Shown here: in pieces, positions 18,194 through 25,984 of the stretch | How positions within the stretch are numbered: position 1 is the first letter of the stretch | Layout of the letters: every line of letters begins with the position of its first letter | NCBI GenBank assembly: GCA_027489245.1 | Contig: JAIYAC010000024.1 | Coordinates: 1-64,000, forward strand | Reading direction: 5' to 3' | DNA: 64,000 nt | From: Neisseriaceae bacterium | GTDB taxonomy: Bacteria > Pseudomonadota > Gammaproteobacteria > Burkholderiales > Chromobacteriaceae | Notes under the pieces: generated by a model | The model's input: only the letters and a program-made list of their open reading frames with translations | What the model was told of the DNA's origin: nothing | Databases searched by the model: none | Program-made: the position numbers and the translations under genes

Positions 18194-18652
18194 TGCAATA
18201 CCTTGCAACTGCGCCCGCCGCAGCCGGCTGATTACGATGCCTGGCTGCCGTTATGGGACGCCTACAACGCTTTTTATGGCCGCCACGGCGAGCTGGCGCT
18301 GCCGGCCACCATCAGCCAGCTGACCTGGCAACGCTTCCTCGACCCCGCCGAGCCCATGCACGCGCAGCTGGCCTGGCGCGGCGGCCAGCTGCTGGGGCTG
18401 GCGCACTATGTGTTTCACCGCAACACGCTGATGGCGCACCACGCCTGCTACCTGCAAGACCTGTTTACCGTGCCGGCGGCGCGCGGGCAGGGCGTGGCAC
18501 GGCAGTTGATTTCCGCCGTGCTGGCCGCAGCGCAGGCTGCCGGTAGCCCCAGCGTGTACTGGCACACCCGCCACGACAACGCCGCCGCCCGCCAGCTGTA
18601 CGACCGCGTGGCGCGGGATAGCGGCTTCATCGTGTATCGTCACACCTTCTGA
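18191..18652 (+). CDS. GNAT-family N-acetyltransferase
   Basis: 153 residues, one GNAT domain. The acetyl-CoA pyrophosphate-binding motif is in VPAARGQGVARQLI (about residues 96-109), followed by the usual HTRHDNAAARQLYDRV segment. The acceptor is unknown. It begins 10 bases after eamA with only a weak ribosome site (AGGG overlapping the repeat), so translation is probably coupled to eamA. Confidence 0.9.
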   Translation: MCNTLQLRPPQPADYDAWLPLWDAYNAFYGRHGELALPATISQLTWQRFLDPAEPMHAQLAWRGGQLLGLAHYVFHRNTLMAHHACYLQDLFTVPAARGQGVARQLISAVLAAAQAAGSPSVYWHTRHDNAAARQLYDRVARDSGFIVYRHTF

Positions 18653-18668
18653 CCACAGGACCCGCTCC

Positions 18669-18866
18669 ATGAAACTGTACCGACTGCTCACCGGCCCCGA
18701 CGACAGCGCCTTCTGCCACCGCGTGACCGAGGCGCTGAACCGTGGCTGGCAGCTGCACGGCGCGCCCACGCTCACTTTCAATGGCGAACGCGTCATCGCC
18801 GGCCAGGCCATCGTTAAAGAGGTGGACGGCGATTATCAGCCGGATATCAAGCTGGGCGAGCTGTAA
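18669..18866 (+). CDS. DUF1737 protein
   Basis: 65 residues with the compact DUF1737 pattern: F-x-x-V-x-x-x-L-x-x-GWQLHGAPT and a C-terminal QAIVKEV. Such proteins are small alpha/beta domains of unknown role. AGGA precedes the ATG by nine bases. Part of the eamA-GNAT run. Confidence 0.85.
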   Translation: MKLYRLLTGPDDSAFCHRVTEALNRGWQLHGAPTLTFNGERVIAGQAIVKEVDGDYQPDIKLGEL

Positions 18867-18884
18867 GCCGCTGTACGCAGACAA

Positions 18885-18897
18885 GGTTGGCCGCATG
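18885..18897 (+). repeat. Dispersed word fused to a start codon (copy 2)
   Basis: The same GGTTGGCCGCATG as at 18181, here ending in the start codon of the GlxA-type regulator. Confidence 0.8.
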
Positions 18898-19836
18898 ACA
18901 GACATCTACTTCCTGCTCACCCCGCGCTACCTGGCGCTGGATTTCGTCGGCCCGGCCGAGGCGTTTCGCATGGCGCTGGACGAGGGCGCGCCGTTTCGCC
19001 TGCACATTGCCGGCCCGGCTACCGAATGCGTCAGCTCGCTGGGGATGGTGTCGCGCATCGACCCGCTGCCTGTGGCGGTGGCCGACGGTAGCCTGGTGAT
19101 TGTGGTGGGCACGGTGTCGGAAGACCTGGACTACGCCACGCCCGAGGCGCAGCAGCTGGTGGCCTGGCTGCGCCAGCACATCCGCCCGCAGGTAGCGCTG
19201 GCCACCGTCTGTTCCGGCGCGCTGCTGGCCGGCATGGCGGGGCTGCTGGATGGCCGCGCCTGCACCACGCACCACAGCATTACCGCCAAGCTGGCCGCCG
19301 CCGCACCACGCGCGCGGGTGCTGGATAACCGCGTGTTTGTGGAAGACGGCCACATTGCCACCTCGGCCGGCATTACCACCGGCATGGACCTGGCGCTGGC
19401 GCTGATTGAGCGCCATGCCGGGCCTGATGTGGCCGCGCGGGTAGCGCGGCGCATGGTGCTGTACAGCCGCCGCGCCGGCGACGATGCCCAGCTGTCGCCG
19501 TGGCTGGCCTACCGCAACCACCTGCACCCGGCGGTACACCGCGCGCAAGACGCCATCGCGCGCGACCCGGCGCAGCACTGGCCGCTGGATAGCCTGGCGG
19601 CCAGGGTGCACCTGAGCCCGCGCCACCTCACGCGGCTGTTTCGCCAGCAGGCCGGGGTAAGCATTGTGGAATACCAGCAGCGCCTGCGTGTGGCGGTGGT
19701 GCGCCAGCTGTTACAGCAGGGCGTGCCGGTGGAGCGTGCGGCCGAGGGGGCAGGGTTTGCCTCGGCCCGCGATATGCGCCGCGTGTGGGCCAAGTTCGAA
19801 CAGCAGCTGCCGGGGCAGGTGGCGGCCAGTTTGTAA
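18895..19836 (+). CDS. GlxA-type AraC-family regulator (DJ-1/PfpI domain + HTH)
   Basis: 313 residues. N-terminal DJ-1/PfpI-like domain (about 1-180) with the elbow cysteine in TVCSGALLAG, then an AraC/XylS double helix-turn-helix (about 225-313, LDSLAARVHLSPRHLTRLFR). Members often sense amines, betaines or aldehydes and activate catabolic genes. The start at 18895 follows an AAGG and the repeated word; a longer frame from 18742 overlaps the DUF1737 gene and is not plausible. Target genes are unknown. Confidence 0.92.
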   Translation: MTDIYFLLTPRYLALDFVGPAEAFRMALDEGAPFRLHIAGPATECVSSLGMVSRIDPLPVAVADGSLVIVVGTVSEDLDYATPEAQQLVAWLRQHIRPQVALATVCSGALLAGMAGLLDGRACTTHHSITAKLAAAAPRARVLDNRVFVEDGHIATSAGITTGMDLALALIERHAGPDVAARVARRMVLYSRRAGDDAQLSPWLAYRNHLHPAVHRAQDAIARDPAQHWPLDSLAARVHLSPRHLTRLFRQQAGVSIVEYQQRLRVAVVRQLLQQGVPVERAAEGAGFASARDMRRVWAKFEQQLPGQVAASL

Positions 19837-19923
19837 AAGCCTTGTTACCGGCGGCAACAATGTGGCAACCCGCGTGCCTGCCCGGCGCGGCATGCTGGTG
19901 GCTTTGCGCAGCGGGGAGTAGCG

Positions 19924-20229
19924 ATGAGCTATAGCGGCATGGCAGTAGGCGGCAGCCAGATGCTGAAAGGCATGGTGGGGCTGGGCAAGGGCGTGTACCA
20001 CGCGGGTGAGGCGGTGGTCGATACGGTGAGCGGCGACTTTGGCGAAGCGGCGCTGGACATCGGCGAAGCCGGTCTGGACCTGGCCAGTGGTGCGGTCAAC
20101 CTGGCTGCCGGTGCCGCAGAAACGGCGGTCGAGGCGGCGGAGGTGGTGTACGAAACGGTGGCCGCCACCGGCGAGAGCGTGGTGAACGGCGTGAAGGTGG
20201 CCGGCAACATCATCGATATTTTCGCCTGA
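19924..20229 (+). CDS. Hypothetical 101-residue Ala/Gly/Val-rich protein
   Basis: No family recognised. The sequence is a chain of helices rich in Gly, Ala, Val and Glu with a loose repeat: GEAVVDTVSGDFGEAALDIG, then GEAGLDLASGAVNLAAGAAE, then TAVEAAEVVYETVAATGES. The pattern of hydrophobic faces with acidic residues suggests amphipathic helices that could lie on a membrane or form a coiled coil. A strong GGGGAG ribosome site eight bases from the ATG, its own terminator and normal codon use support a real gene. No signal peptide. Confidence 0.7.
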   Translation: MSYSGMAVGGSQMLKGMVGLGKGVYHAGEAVVDTVSGDFGEAALDIGEAGLDLASGAVNLAAGAAETAVEAAEVVYETVAATGESVVNGVKVAGNIIDIFA

Positions 20230-20244
20230 GCGCTCGCCGTGAAG

Positions 20245-20278
20245 ACAGCAAGGCCAGCCCGCGGGCTGGCCTTGCTGT
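20245..20278. terminator. Perfect 34-base palindrome between convergent genes
   Basis: ACAGCAAGGCCAGCCCG meets its exact reverse complement. It lies between the 101-residue gene and the LuxR-type regulator gene, whose ends face each other, and would serve both. T-runs are weak. Confidence 0.7.
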
Positions 20279-20301
20279 AGCGGCCTTGTCATATGCGCTG
20301 C

Positions 20302-20913
20302 TTAGTCGCTGAACAGCTGCAGCGCGCGCGCGCGGTTGATCAGCTGTACGGCACTACTGGCCCCCAGCTTGCGTTGCAGGTTTTCGCGGTGTTTGTCCAC
20401 GGTGCGTACTGACAGCGAAAAGTGCGCGGCAATGTCGGCGTGCGGCCAACCCTGGCAGATCAGCTGCAGCACCTGGTATTCGCGGGCGGTCAGCGCTACC
20501 TGGCTGTCCTGCATCAGCGCGCTGGCTGCCGGGCTGATCACGCGCTGGCCGGCCAGCACCCGTTGCAGTGCGGCCAGCATGTCGGCGGCGCTACCTTCCT
20601 TCAGCAACAGGCCGTCGGCACCGGCTTGCTGTACCTGGGCCAGCAGCTGGCCGCCGCGTTCTGCCGTCAGCATGACCAGGCGCAGTGCCGGGTAGCGCTG
20701 GCGCAGGTGTTGCAGCGTGGCCAGTGCATTGCCGCCGGGCATGTTGTAGTCCATTAGCACCAGCTGCGGCTGATGCTGTTGTACCAGCGGTAGCAGGGCG
20801 TCCAGCGTGCCGCACTCGGCTACCACCTGGAATTCGGGCTGCATGCCCAGCAATAGCTTGAGGCCGTCGCGAAAAATGGCGTGGTCGTCGGCTATGATCA
20901 CGGCTGAGTGCAT
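20302..20913 (-). CDS. NarL/LuxR-family response regulator
   Basis: 203 residues. Receiver domain with D9/D10, Asp55 in LVLMDYNMPGG and Lys in LLLKEGSA, then a LuxR-type helix-turn-helix (LTAREYQVLQLICQG, SVRTVDKHRENLQRKLG). ATG at 20913 is the likely start; a TTG at 20922 is also in frame. The gene is divergent from a 7TM sensor kinase whose start codon is only about 15 bp away, so the pair surely forms one two-component system. The codon for its DNA-binding serine region holds a copy of the dispersed word (20442). Confidence 0.94.
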   Translation of the reverse strand: MHSAVIIADDHAIFRDGLKLLLGMQPEFQVVAECGTLDALLPLVQQHQPQLVLMDYNMPGGNALATLQHLRQRYPALRLVMLTAERGGQLLAQVQQAGADGLLLKEGSAADMLAALQRVLAGQRVISPAASALMQDSQVALTAREYQVLQLICQGWPHADIAAHFSLSVRTVDKHRENLQRKLGASSAVQLINRARALQLFSD

Positions 20914-20928
20914 TTTCAACAATTTTCC

Positions 20929-22800
20929 ATGAAATCAATACGCAGCATTGTAGGCAGCCTGGCGTCCCTGTTGCTAGTGTTGCTGTGGAGCTTGCCACTG
21001 TCGGCACAGCCACACTACTGGCAAGACCAGCGCGGCCAGCTAAGCGAAGCCCAGGCCTGGCAGCAGGCGGTGCACTGGCCTTTGCAGCTGCGCCAGCCGT
21101 GGCGCAGTGCGGCAGCAGACTGGGCATGGCGCCCCGTGCTGGCCGCCGAGGCCGGGCCGCAGCGGGTACTGGTGCTGGGGGTGCCGGATGTCCGCTTTTT
21201 ACAGCTATGGCACCGCCGCGCCGATGGCAGCGTGCGGCAGCTGATACGGCTGGAAGAAGGGTCTGCCTATACGGCACGGCCACTGCCGGCGCGCATGCTG
21301 GCGCTGCCGCTGCCCGACAGCCTGCAGGCGGGCGACAGCTTGCTGCTGCGCTATCGCACCCACGGCAATACCCCGCTGCAGCTGGGCATCATCCCGCGCT
21401 GGCAGTGGCAGGCGGGCCTGGCGGACAGCAATATGGCAAACGGTCTGCAGCTGGGGGTGTTGCTGGCCTTGATGGTGTTTTCCCTGCTGCAGTATCTGCT
21501 GGCGGGCGAGCGTACGCTGGCACTGTATGCGGCGCTGGCGGCGGCAATGATGGCCATGCTGCTGCAGCTGGAAGGCTATACCTTCGCCTGGTTGTGGCCG
21601 CAGGCGGGTGGCTGGAACCAGCTGGCCCCACCCTTGCTGATGGGCGTGGTGCTGCTGCTGCAGTCGCTGTTTGCCCTTAGCCTGTTTGGTGTGGCGCGCA
21701 GCCACCGTCACCTGTATCGGGCGTATCTGGCCCAGCTGGCCTCTTTGCCATTGGCTGGCCTGGCGTACTGGTACGCTGGCTGGCTGTGGCCATCGCTGTT
21801 GTCGGCGCTGGCTTATCTGGGCTTGATCCTCTACACCGGTGCGTACTACGGGCGTCGGGGTTCGCCGCTGGCCGTGCCATTTCTGGCTGGCGCCTTGTTG
21901 AACGTGCTGCTGTCCAATGTGCTGTTTGGCCTGGTACTCAGCGGCCTGGCCTTGCCGGTTTCCCCCTTTGCCCTGCCCAAGCTGGGCTATGCCGCCGAGG
22001 CACTGTGTTTTGCGGTGGCGCTGGCGCGCAAGGTGCAGCTATTGCAGCGCCGTGTGGCCGATAGCCGCCGCCGCCATGAGCAAGAAGCGCTGCAGCTGGC
22101 GCAGGCCGAGGCGGCGACGGCCGCTGCCCGGCAGCAAGCGCGGGCCAGCCAGCTGCAGTTGGCCGCCACCAGCCACGATTTGTCGCAGCCGCTGGCATCG
22201 TTGCGGCTGGCGGTAGGGGCGCTGGCGCCGCTGCCACAGGCGGCGCCGGTACTGGCTCACGTGAACCGCACGCTGGATTACAGCGAGGCGCTGCTGGGCG
22301 GGCTGATGGCCGAGGCGCGCGGCCAACTGCAGACGGTGCCGGCCAGCTTGCCCTTGGGCCCGTTGCTAGCCGATGCCTGCCAGCGCCATGCCCCGGTAGC
22401 GGCCGCCAAAGGTTTGCGCCTGGTCTGCCACGACAGCGCTTGGCATTACCCGGCGGCGCCGCTGTTACTGGGGCGCATCCTGGATAACCTGCTGGTGAAT
22501 GCCATCCGCTATACCGCTAGCGGGTCGGTGCTGCTGGGGGTGCGCTACCGGCCCGACGCGCGGGTGATCGAGGTGCGCGACAGCGGCCCCGGCCTGGCTG
22601 CTGGCCAGCTGCAGCGGCTGCTGCAGCCGTTCCAGCGTGGTGCAGGGCAGGGCGGCGACGGCCATGGCCTGGGCCTGCACATTACGCATTCGCTGTGCGA
22701 GGCGGCCGGCTATACGCTGGAGGTGCGCTCCACGCCTGGCAAGGGGGCGGTGTTTGCCGTGGTGCTGCCCTGGCCCGCCGCGGGCATGGCGACCGGTTGA
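20929..22800 (+). CDS. 7TM sensor histidine kinase (7TMR-DISM type)
   Basis: About 623 residues. Signal peptide (SLASLLLVLLWSLPLSAQP), periplasmic 7TMR-DISM domain (about 30-170), seven membrane segments (about 175-365), coiled coil, dimerisation domain with His416 in SHDLSQPLASL, and ATPase domain with NLLVNAIRYT, DSGPGLAAG and GHGLGLHI. No Shine-Dalgarno site precedes the ATG at 20929; an in-frame GTG at 20908 would overlap the regulator start. The 3' end overlaps the opposing gene at 22710 by 91 bp. Partner: the LuxR-type regulator at 20302. Confidence 0.9.
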   Translation: MKSIRSIVGSLASLLLVLLWSLPLSAQPHYWQDQRGQLSEAQAWQQAVHWPLQLRQPWRSAAADWAWRPVLAAEAGPQRVLVLGVPDVRFLQLWHRRADGSVRQLIRLEEGSAYTARPLPARMLALPLPDSLQAGDSLLLRYRTHGNTPLQLGIIPRWQWQAGLADSNMANGLQLGVLLALMVFSLLQYLLAGERTLALYAALAAAMMAMLLQLEGYTFAWLWPQAGGWNQLAPPLLMGVVLLLQSLFALSLFGVARSHRHLYRAYLAQLASLPLAGLAYWYAGWLWPSLLSALAYLGLILYTGAYYGRRGSPLAVPFLAGALLNVLLSNVLFGLVLSGLALPVSPFALPKLGYAAEALCFAVALARKVQLLQRRVADSRRRHEQEALQLAQAEAATAAARQQARASQLQLAATSHDLSQPLASLRLAVGALAPLPQAAPVLAHVNRTLDYSEALLGGLMAEARGQLQTVPASLPLGPLLADACQRHAPVAAAKGLRLVCHDSAWHYPAAPLLLGRILDNLLVNAIRYTASGSVLLGVRYRPDARVIEVRDSGPGLAAGQLQRLLQPFQRGAGQGGDGHGLGLHITHSLCEAAGYTLEVRSTPGKGAVFAVVLPWPAAGMATG

Positions 22801-23879
22801 CCGAAGCAGCGTGGCTCGGGCAGGCCCAGGCCTATTTCGGCAAAGGCACTATCTACGCACTGGCGGTTGGTCGCGCTGACCTGAAACCAGTCGCGCCCGG
22901 CCAGCCAGCTAATGCCCAGGGTGTGGATGCTGTAATGCAGTGCCAGCGCCTCGCCAAAGCAGCCGAACACCACCCCGCGCGACAGCATCAGCAAACGCCA
23001 GGACAAGCTGCCCAGCACGTAGTGCAGCTGGGCCGAGTAGGCGTTGCCGGCATCCTGGCGGATAACGCGGGTGCGGCAGCGGGCGTATTGCTCGATGTCC
23101 AGGTTGGCTGGCTCGGCCACGTCGATTACCACCAGCTTTTTATCTGGCCGGCACAGCAGTGCCACCTCGTCGGCCTGCAGTTTGGCCGATTGGCTGTGGG
23201 TGCAGGCCACCACCGCGTCAACCTGGCCAATATCGGCAACACGGGTGTGCACGGCGATGCCGTGTTCGGCCTGTACCTCGGCCAGCGCGCTGGCATTGCC
23301 GCCGTAGCCCACCACCTCGTAGCCGGCGTTGCGTAGCGGCTGCAGGATAGCCGAGCCCAGAATGCCGTAAGGGCCGATGACCAGTACGCGGCCACGACCG
23401 GGGGCGATGGCGTGCGTTTGCAGCGCCCGGAACACGTCGGCCAGCAGCATGTTGGCGGTACCGTTATCGCCGATGGTGAACAGCAGCTTGGGGAAGCGTG
23501 CCTTCAGCTCGGCACCGTCGCGGCCAAACAGGCGCTTGGTGGAGGCTGCCAGCAAGATGACACGGGCACCGTTCTGTTCGGCCCACTCGGTGGCGGCGAT
23601 GAATTGTGCCTTGGCCAGGCGGCGGCCATCGCGGGTCAGCATTTCTTCGGCGGTGACAAAAATGCCGCGCACACGGCCAGCCACGCCGCGCAGGTAAATG
23701 CGCGGGCCGTTGGCGTGGCCCAGACGCGGTGTCTGGCGGCCAAAAAAGCGTAGCCGCTCGTCCTCGTCACGCAGGTTGGTAATGAACACCACATCCACCG
23801 GTGGGCGGCCGGTGAGTACGCGTGCCAGGGCACGCAGGTCGCACAGCGCTACCAGCAGGCGCCACAGATTGGCCAGCAT
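22710..23879 (-). CDS. Acyl-ACP-reductase-like Rossmann protein
   Basis: 389 residues. The layout resembles cyanobacterial long-chain acyl-ACP reductase (AAR): an N-terminal domain ending FTIGDNGTANMLLADVF (compare FTTGNTHTA in AAR), a Rossmann nucleotide site VLVIGPYGILGSAI (about 165-178), a VVIDVAEPANLD strand, and VVFGCFGEALAL, which lines up with the FACFAE segment that holds the AAR catalytic cysteine (here Cys307). AAR reduces acyl-ACP to fatty aldehyde with NADPH. Similarity was judged by eye and is distant, so the substrate is unproved; a shikimate-dehydrogenase-like oxidoreductase is the alternative. ATG 23879 has AGGAGA upstream. The 3' end overlaps the kinase gene by 91 bp. Confidence 0.6.
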   Translation of the reverse strand: MLANLWRLLVALCDLRALARVLTGRPPVDVVFITNLRDEDERLRFFGRQTPRLGHANGPRIYLRGVAGRVRGIFVTAEEMLTRDGRRLAKAQFIAATEWAEQNGARVILLAASTKRLFGRDGAELKARFPKLLFTIGDNGTANMLLADVFRALQTHAIAPGRGRVLVIGPYGILGSAILQPLRNAGYEVVGYGGNASALAEVQAEHGIAVHTRVADIGQVDAVVACTHSQSAKLQADEVALLCRPDKKLVVIDVAEPANLDIEQYARCRTRVIRQDAGNAYSAQLHYVLGSLSWRLLMLSRGVVFGCFGEALALHYSIHTLGISWLAGRDWFQVSATNRQCVDSAFAEIGLGLPEPRCFGQPVAMPAAGQGSTTANTAPLPGVERTSSV

Positions 23880-24015
23880 GGCTTGTCTCCTGTTATTGAA
23901 ATCAGCCGCCATGCTAGGGCGGGCAGCGGCCATACTGAATACGCGGTGTCGCGTATTCTTCGCCCTGACCGTGCAAAGCACGTACAATCCGCCGATTGAT
24001 TTTGCGGTATCTGCC

Positions 24016-24975
24016 ATGACCATTACCCTCCCTGCCGGCGACGGCAAACCCGGCCTGCACTTTCGCAGTGTGCACCGCGAGCGCTATGACTTTGTGGCGC
24101 TGATTGCGGCCAACCCCGAGCTGGCCGAGTTTGTGCGCCACAACGAACACGGCATCGAAACCGTGGACTTCCATAACCCCGCCGCCGTGAAAGCGCTGAA
24201 CCGCGCGCTACTGATGCACCATTACGGCGTGCTGTTCTGGGATATTCCGCCCGGCTACCTGTGCCCGCCGGTACCCGGCCGCGCCGACTACCTGCACCAC
24301 GCCGCCGATCTGCTGGCCAAGAGCAATAAAGGCACCATTCCCAAGCGCGCCACCGTGCTGGATATCGGCGTGGGCGCCAACTGCATCTACCCGATAGTCG
24401 GCCGCCACGTGTACGGCTGGCGCTTTGTCGGTAGCGATATCGACGCCGACGCGCTGCGCATGGCGCGGCTGATCGTGGATGCCAACCCGCAGCTGAAAAG
24501 CGGCCTGAAGCTGCGCCAGCAAACCGATGCGGCCAACGTGTTCGACGGCATCATCAAGCGCGAAGACCGCTTCGACCTGACCATCTGCAACCCGCCGTTC
24601 CACGGCTCGGCCGCCGAGGCCGACGCTGCCGCACGGCGCAAGGTAGCCAACCTCACCGGCCAGCGCATGGCCAATGTGGAACTGAACTTTGGCGGCCGCC
24701 ACCACGAGCTGTGGTGCGAGGGCGGCGAGGAGTATTTCCTGGCCACCATGGCGCGCCAGAGCGTGCGCTACGGCCGCCAGGTAGCGTGGTTCAGCTCGCT
24801 GGTGTCCAAGGTGGACAACGTACGCGGCTTGCTGCGCGAGCTGGAAATGTGCAACGCCCAGCGCGTGATCACGCTGGACATGGCACAGGGCAACAAGATC
24901 AGCCGCGTGGTGGCCTGGACCTTCCTGGACAAAGAAGCCATGGCCGAATGGCGCGAAGAGCGCTGGGAAGCCTGA
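24016..24975 (+). CDS. rlmF: 23S rRNA (adenine-1618-N6) methyltransferase
   Basis: 319 residues; length as in E. coli RlmF (308). The enzyme transfers a methyl group from S-adenosylmethionine to N6 of A1618 in 23S rRNA. The SAM-binding motif LDIGVGANCIYPIV and the catalytic NPPF (192-195, ICNPPFHGS) are clear, and the N-terminal LHFRSVHRERYDF is typical of the family. The ATG at 24016 has little ribosome site, but longer frames run into the divergent gene. Not linked to other ribosome genes here. Confidence 0.95.
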   Translation: MTITLPAGDGKPGLHFRSVHRERYDFVALIAANPELAEFVRHNEHGIETVDFHNPAAVKALNRALLMHHYGVLFWDIPPGYLCPPVPGRADYLHHAADLLAKSNKGTIPKRATVLDIGVGANCIYPIVGRHVYGWRFVGSDIDADALRMARLIVDANPQLKSGLKLRQQTDAANVFDGIIKREDRFDLTICNPPFHGSAAEADAAARRKVANLTGQRMANVELNFGGRHHELWCEGGEEYFLATMARQSVRYGRQVAWFSSLVSKVDNVRGLLRELEMCNAQRVITLDMAQGNKISRVVAWTFLDKEAMAEWREERWEA

Positions 24976-25191
24976 GCGGCAGCCAACACCTGCCGCAGGC
25001 GGCGCCCACCAGGCGGTGCACCGCCCGCGGCCAGGTGCAAAGCAATACTTGATCTAGTGCATGGCTGAGTAAATACGTGGCTGATAAGGTGTGCATTAGA
25101 TAGAAAGTATTAATTTTAAGTGCGTGTTTTTATGCTTTTTGCTTGTTAAAATGGATATTGCGCCGCCACTTAGCCCGCCTGGAAACCTGCT

Positions 25192-25971
25192 ATGAAATTT
25201 GCCCTGCTTTGCCTGGCCGCCCTGGCCACCTTGTCTGCCAGCGCCAGTGCCAGCCGCCTGGACGATGTGCTGGCCGCCCGTGAAGTACGCGTGTGCATCT
25301 GGCCCGACTACTACGGTATTTCCTACCGTAACCCGAAAACCCGCCAGCTTAGCGGTGTGGATATCGACATGGCACAGGGCCTGGGGCGCGACCTGGGCGT
25401 GGCGGTGCGCTTTGTGGATAGCTCTTTTGCCAGCCTGATTGCCGATATCGAGCAAAACCGCTGCGATATCGCCATGTTTGCTATCGGTATCAACCCGGTG
25501 CGTAGCGAAAAGCTGCGTTTTACCCGCCCGCACCTGATCAGCGACATTTACGCCATTACGACCAAAAGTAACCGCCGCATTCAGCGCTGGGAAGACATCG
25601 ACAAGCCCGGCATGGTGGTCGCGGTGGCCAAAGGCACGCTGCACGAGCCGGTGATGCGCGAAAAACTCAAGCAGGCCACGCTGCTGGTGACCGATACGCC
25701 GCAGGGGCGCGAGCAAGAAGTAGAGTCCGGCCGCGCTGATGTGTTCATGACCGACTACCCCTTTAGCCGCCGCATGCTGGAAACCACCGACTGGGCGCGC
25801 CTGGTGGCCCCACCTGCCACCTACCACCTTACCCATTACGCCTACGCCATGAAAAAGGGTGACGACGCCTGGTATGCCCGGGTAACGCGCTACCTGGACA
25901 GCGCACGGCAAGATGGCAGCCTGGCTGCGGCGATCAAACGCCACAAGCTGGACCCGGTAGCCGAGCGCTAG
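25192..25971 (+). CDS. Periplasmic solute-binding protein, family 3
   Basis: 259 residues. Signal peptide MKFALLCLAALATLSASASA, then a family 3 (amino-acid type) solute-binding fold: VRVCIWPDYYGISYRNPKT, LSGVDIDMAQGLGRDLG, RCDIAMFAIGINPVRSEKLRFTRP and VESGRADVFMTDY. No permease or ATPase genes follow; instead a membrane GGDEF-EAL protein starts 14 bases later. That suggests a sensing rather than a transport role, the bound ligand being reported to the next protein. The 216-bp upstream region is AT-rich and probably holds the promoter. Confidence 0.9.
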   Translation: MKFALLCLAALATLSASASASRLDDVLAAREVRVCIWPDYYGISYRNPKTRQLSGVDIDMAQGLGRDLGVAVRFVDSSFASLIADIEQNRCDIAMFAIGINPVRSEKLRFTRPHLISDIYAITTKSNRRIQRWEDIDKPGMVVAVAKGTLHEPVMREKLKQATLLVTDTPQGREQEVESGRADVFMTDYPFSRRMLETTDWARLVAPPATYHLTHYAYAMKKGDDAWYARVTRYLDSARQDGSLAAAIKRHKLDPVAER

Positions 25972-25984
25972 AGCAGGGTAGCCA

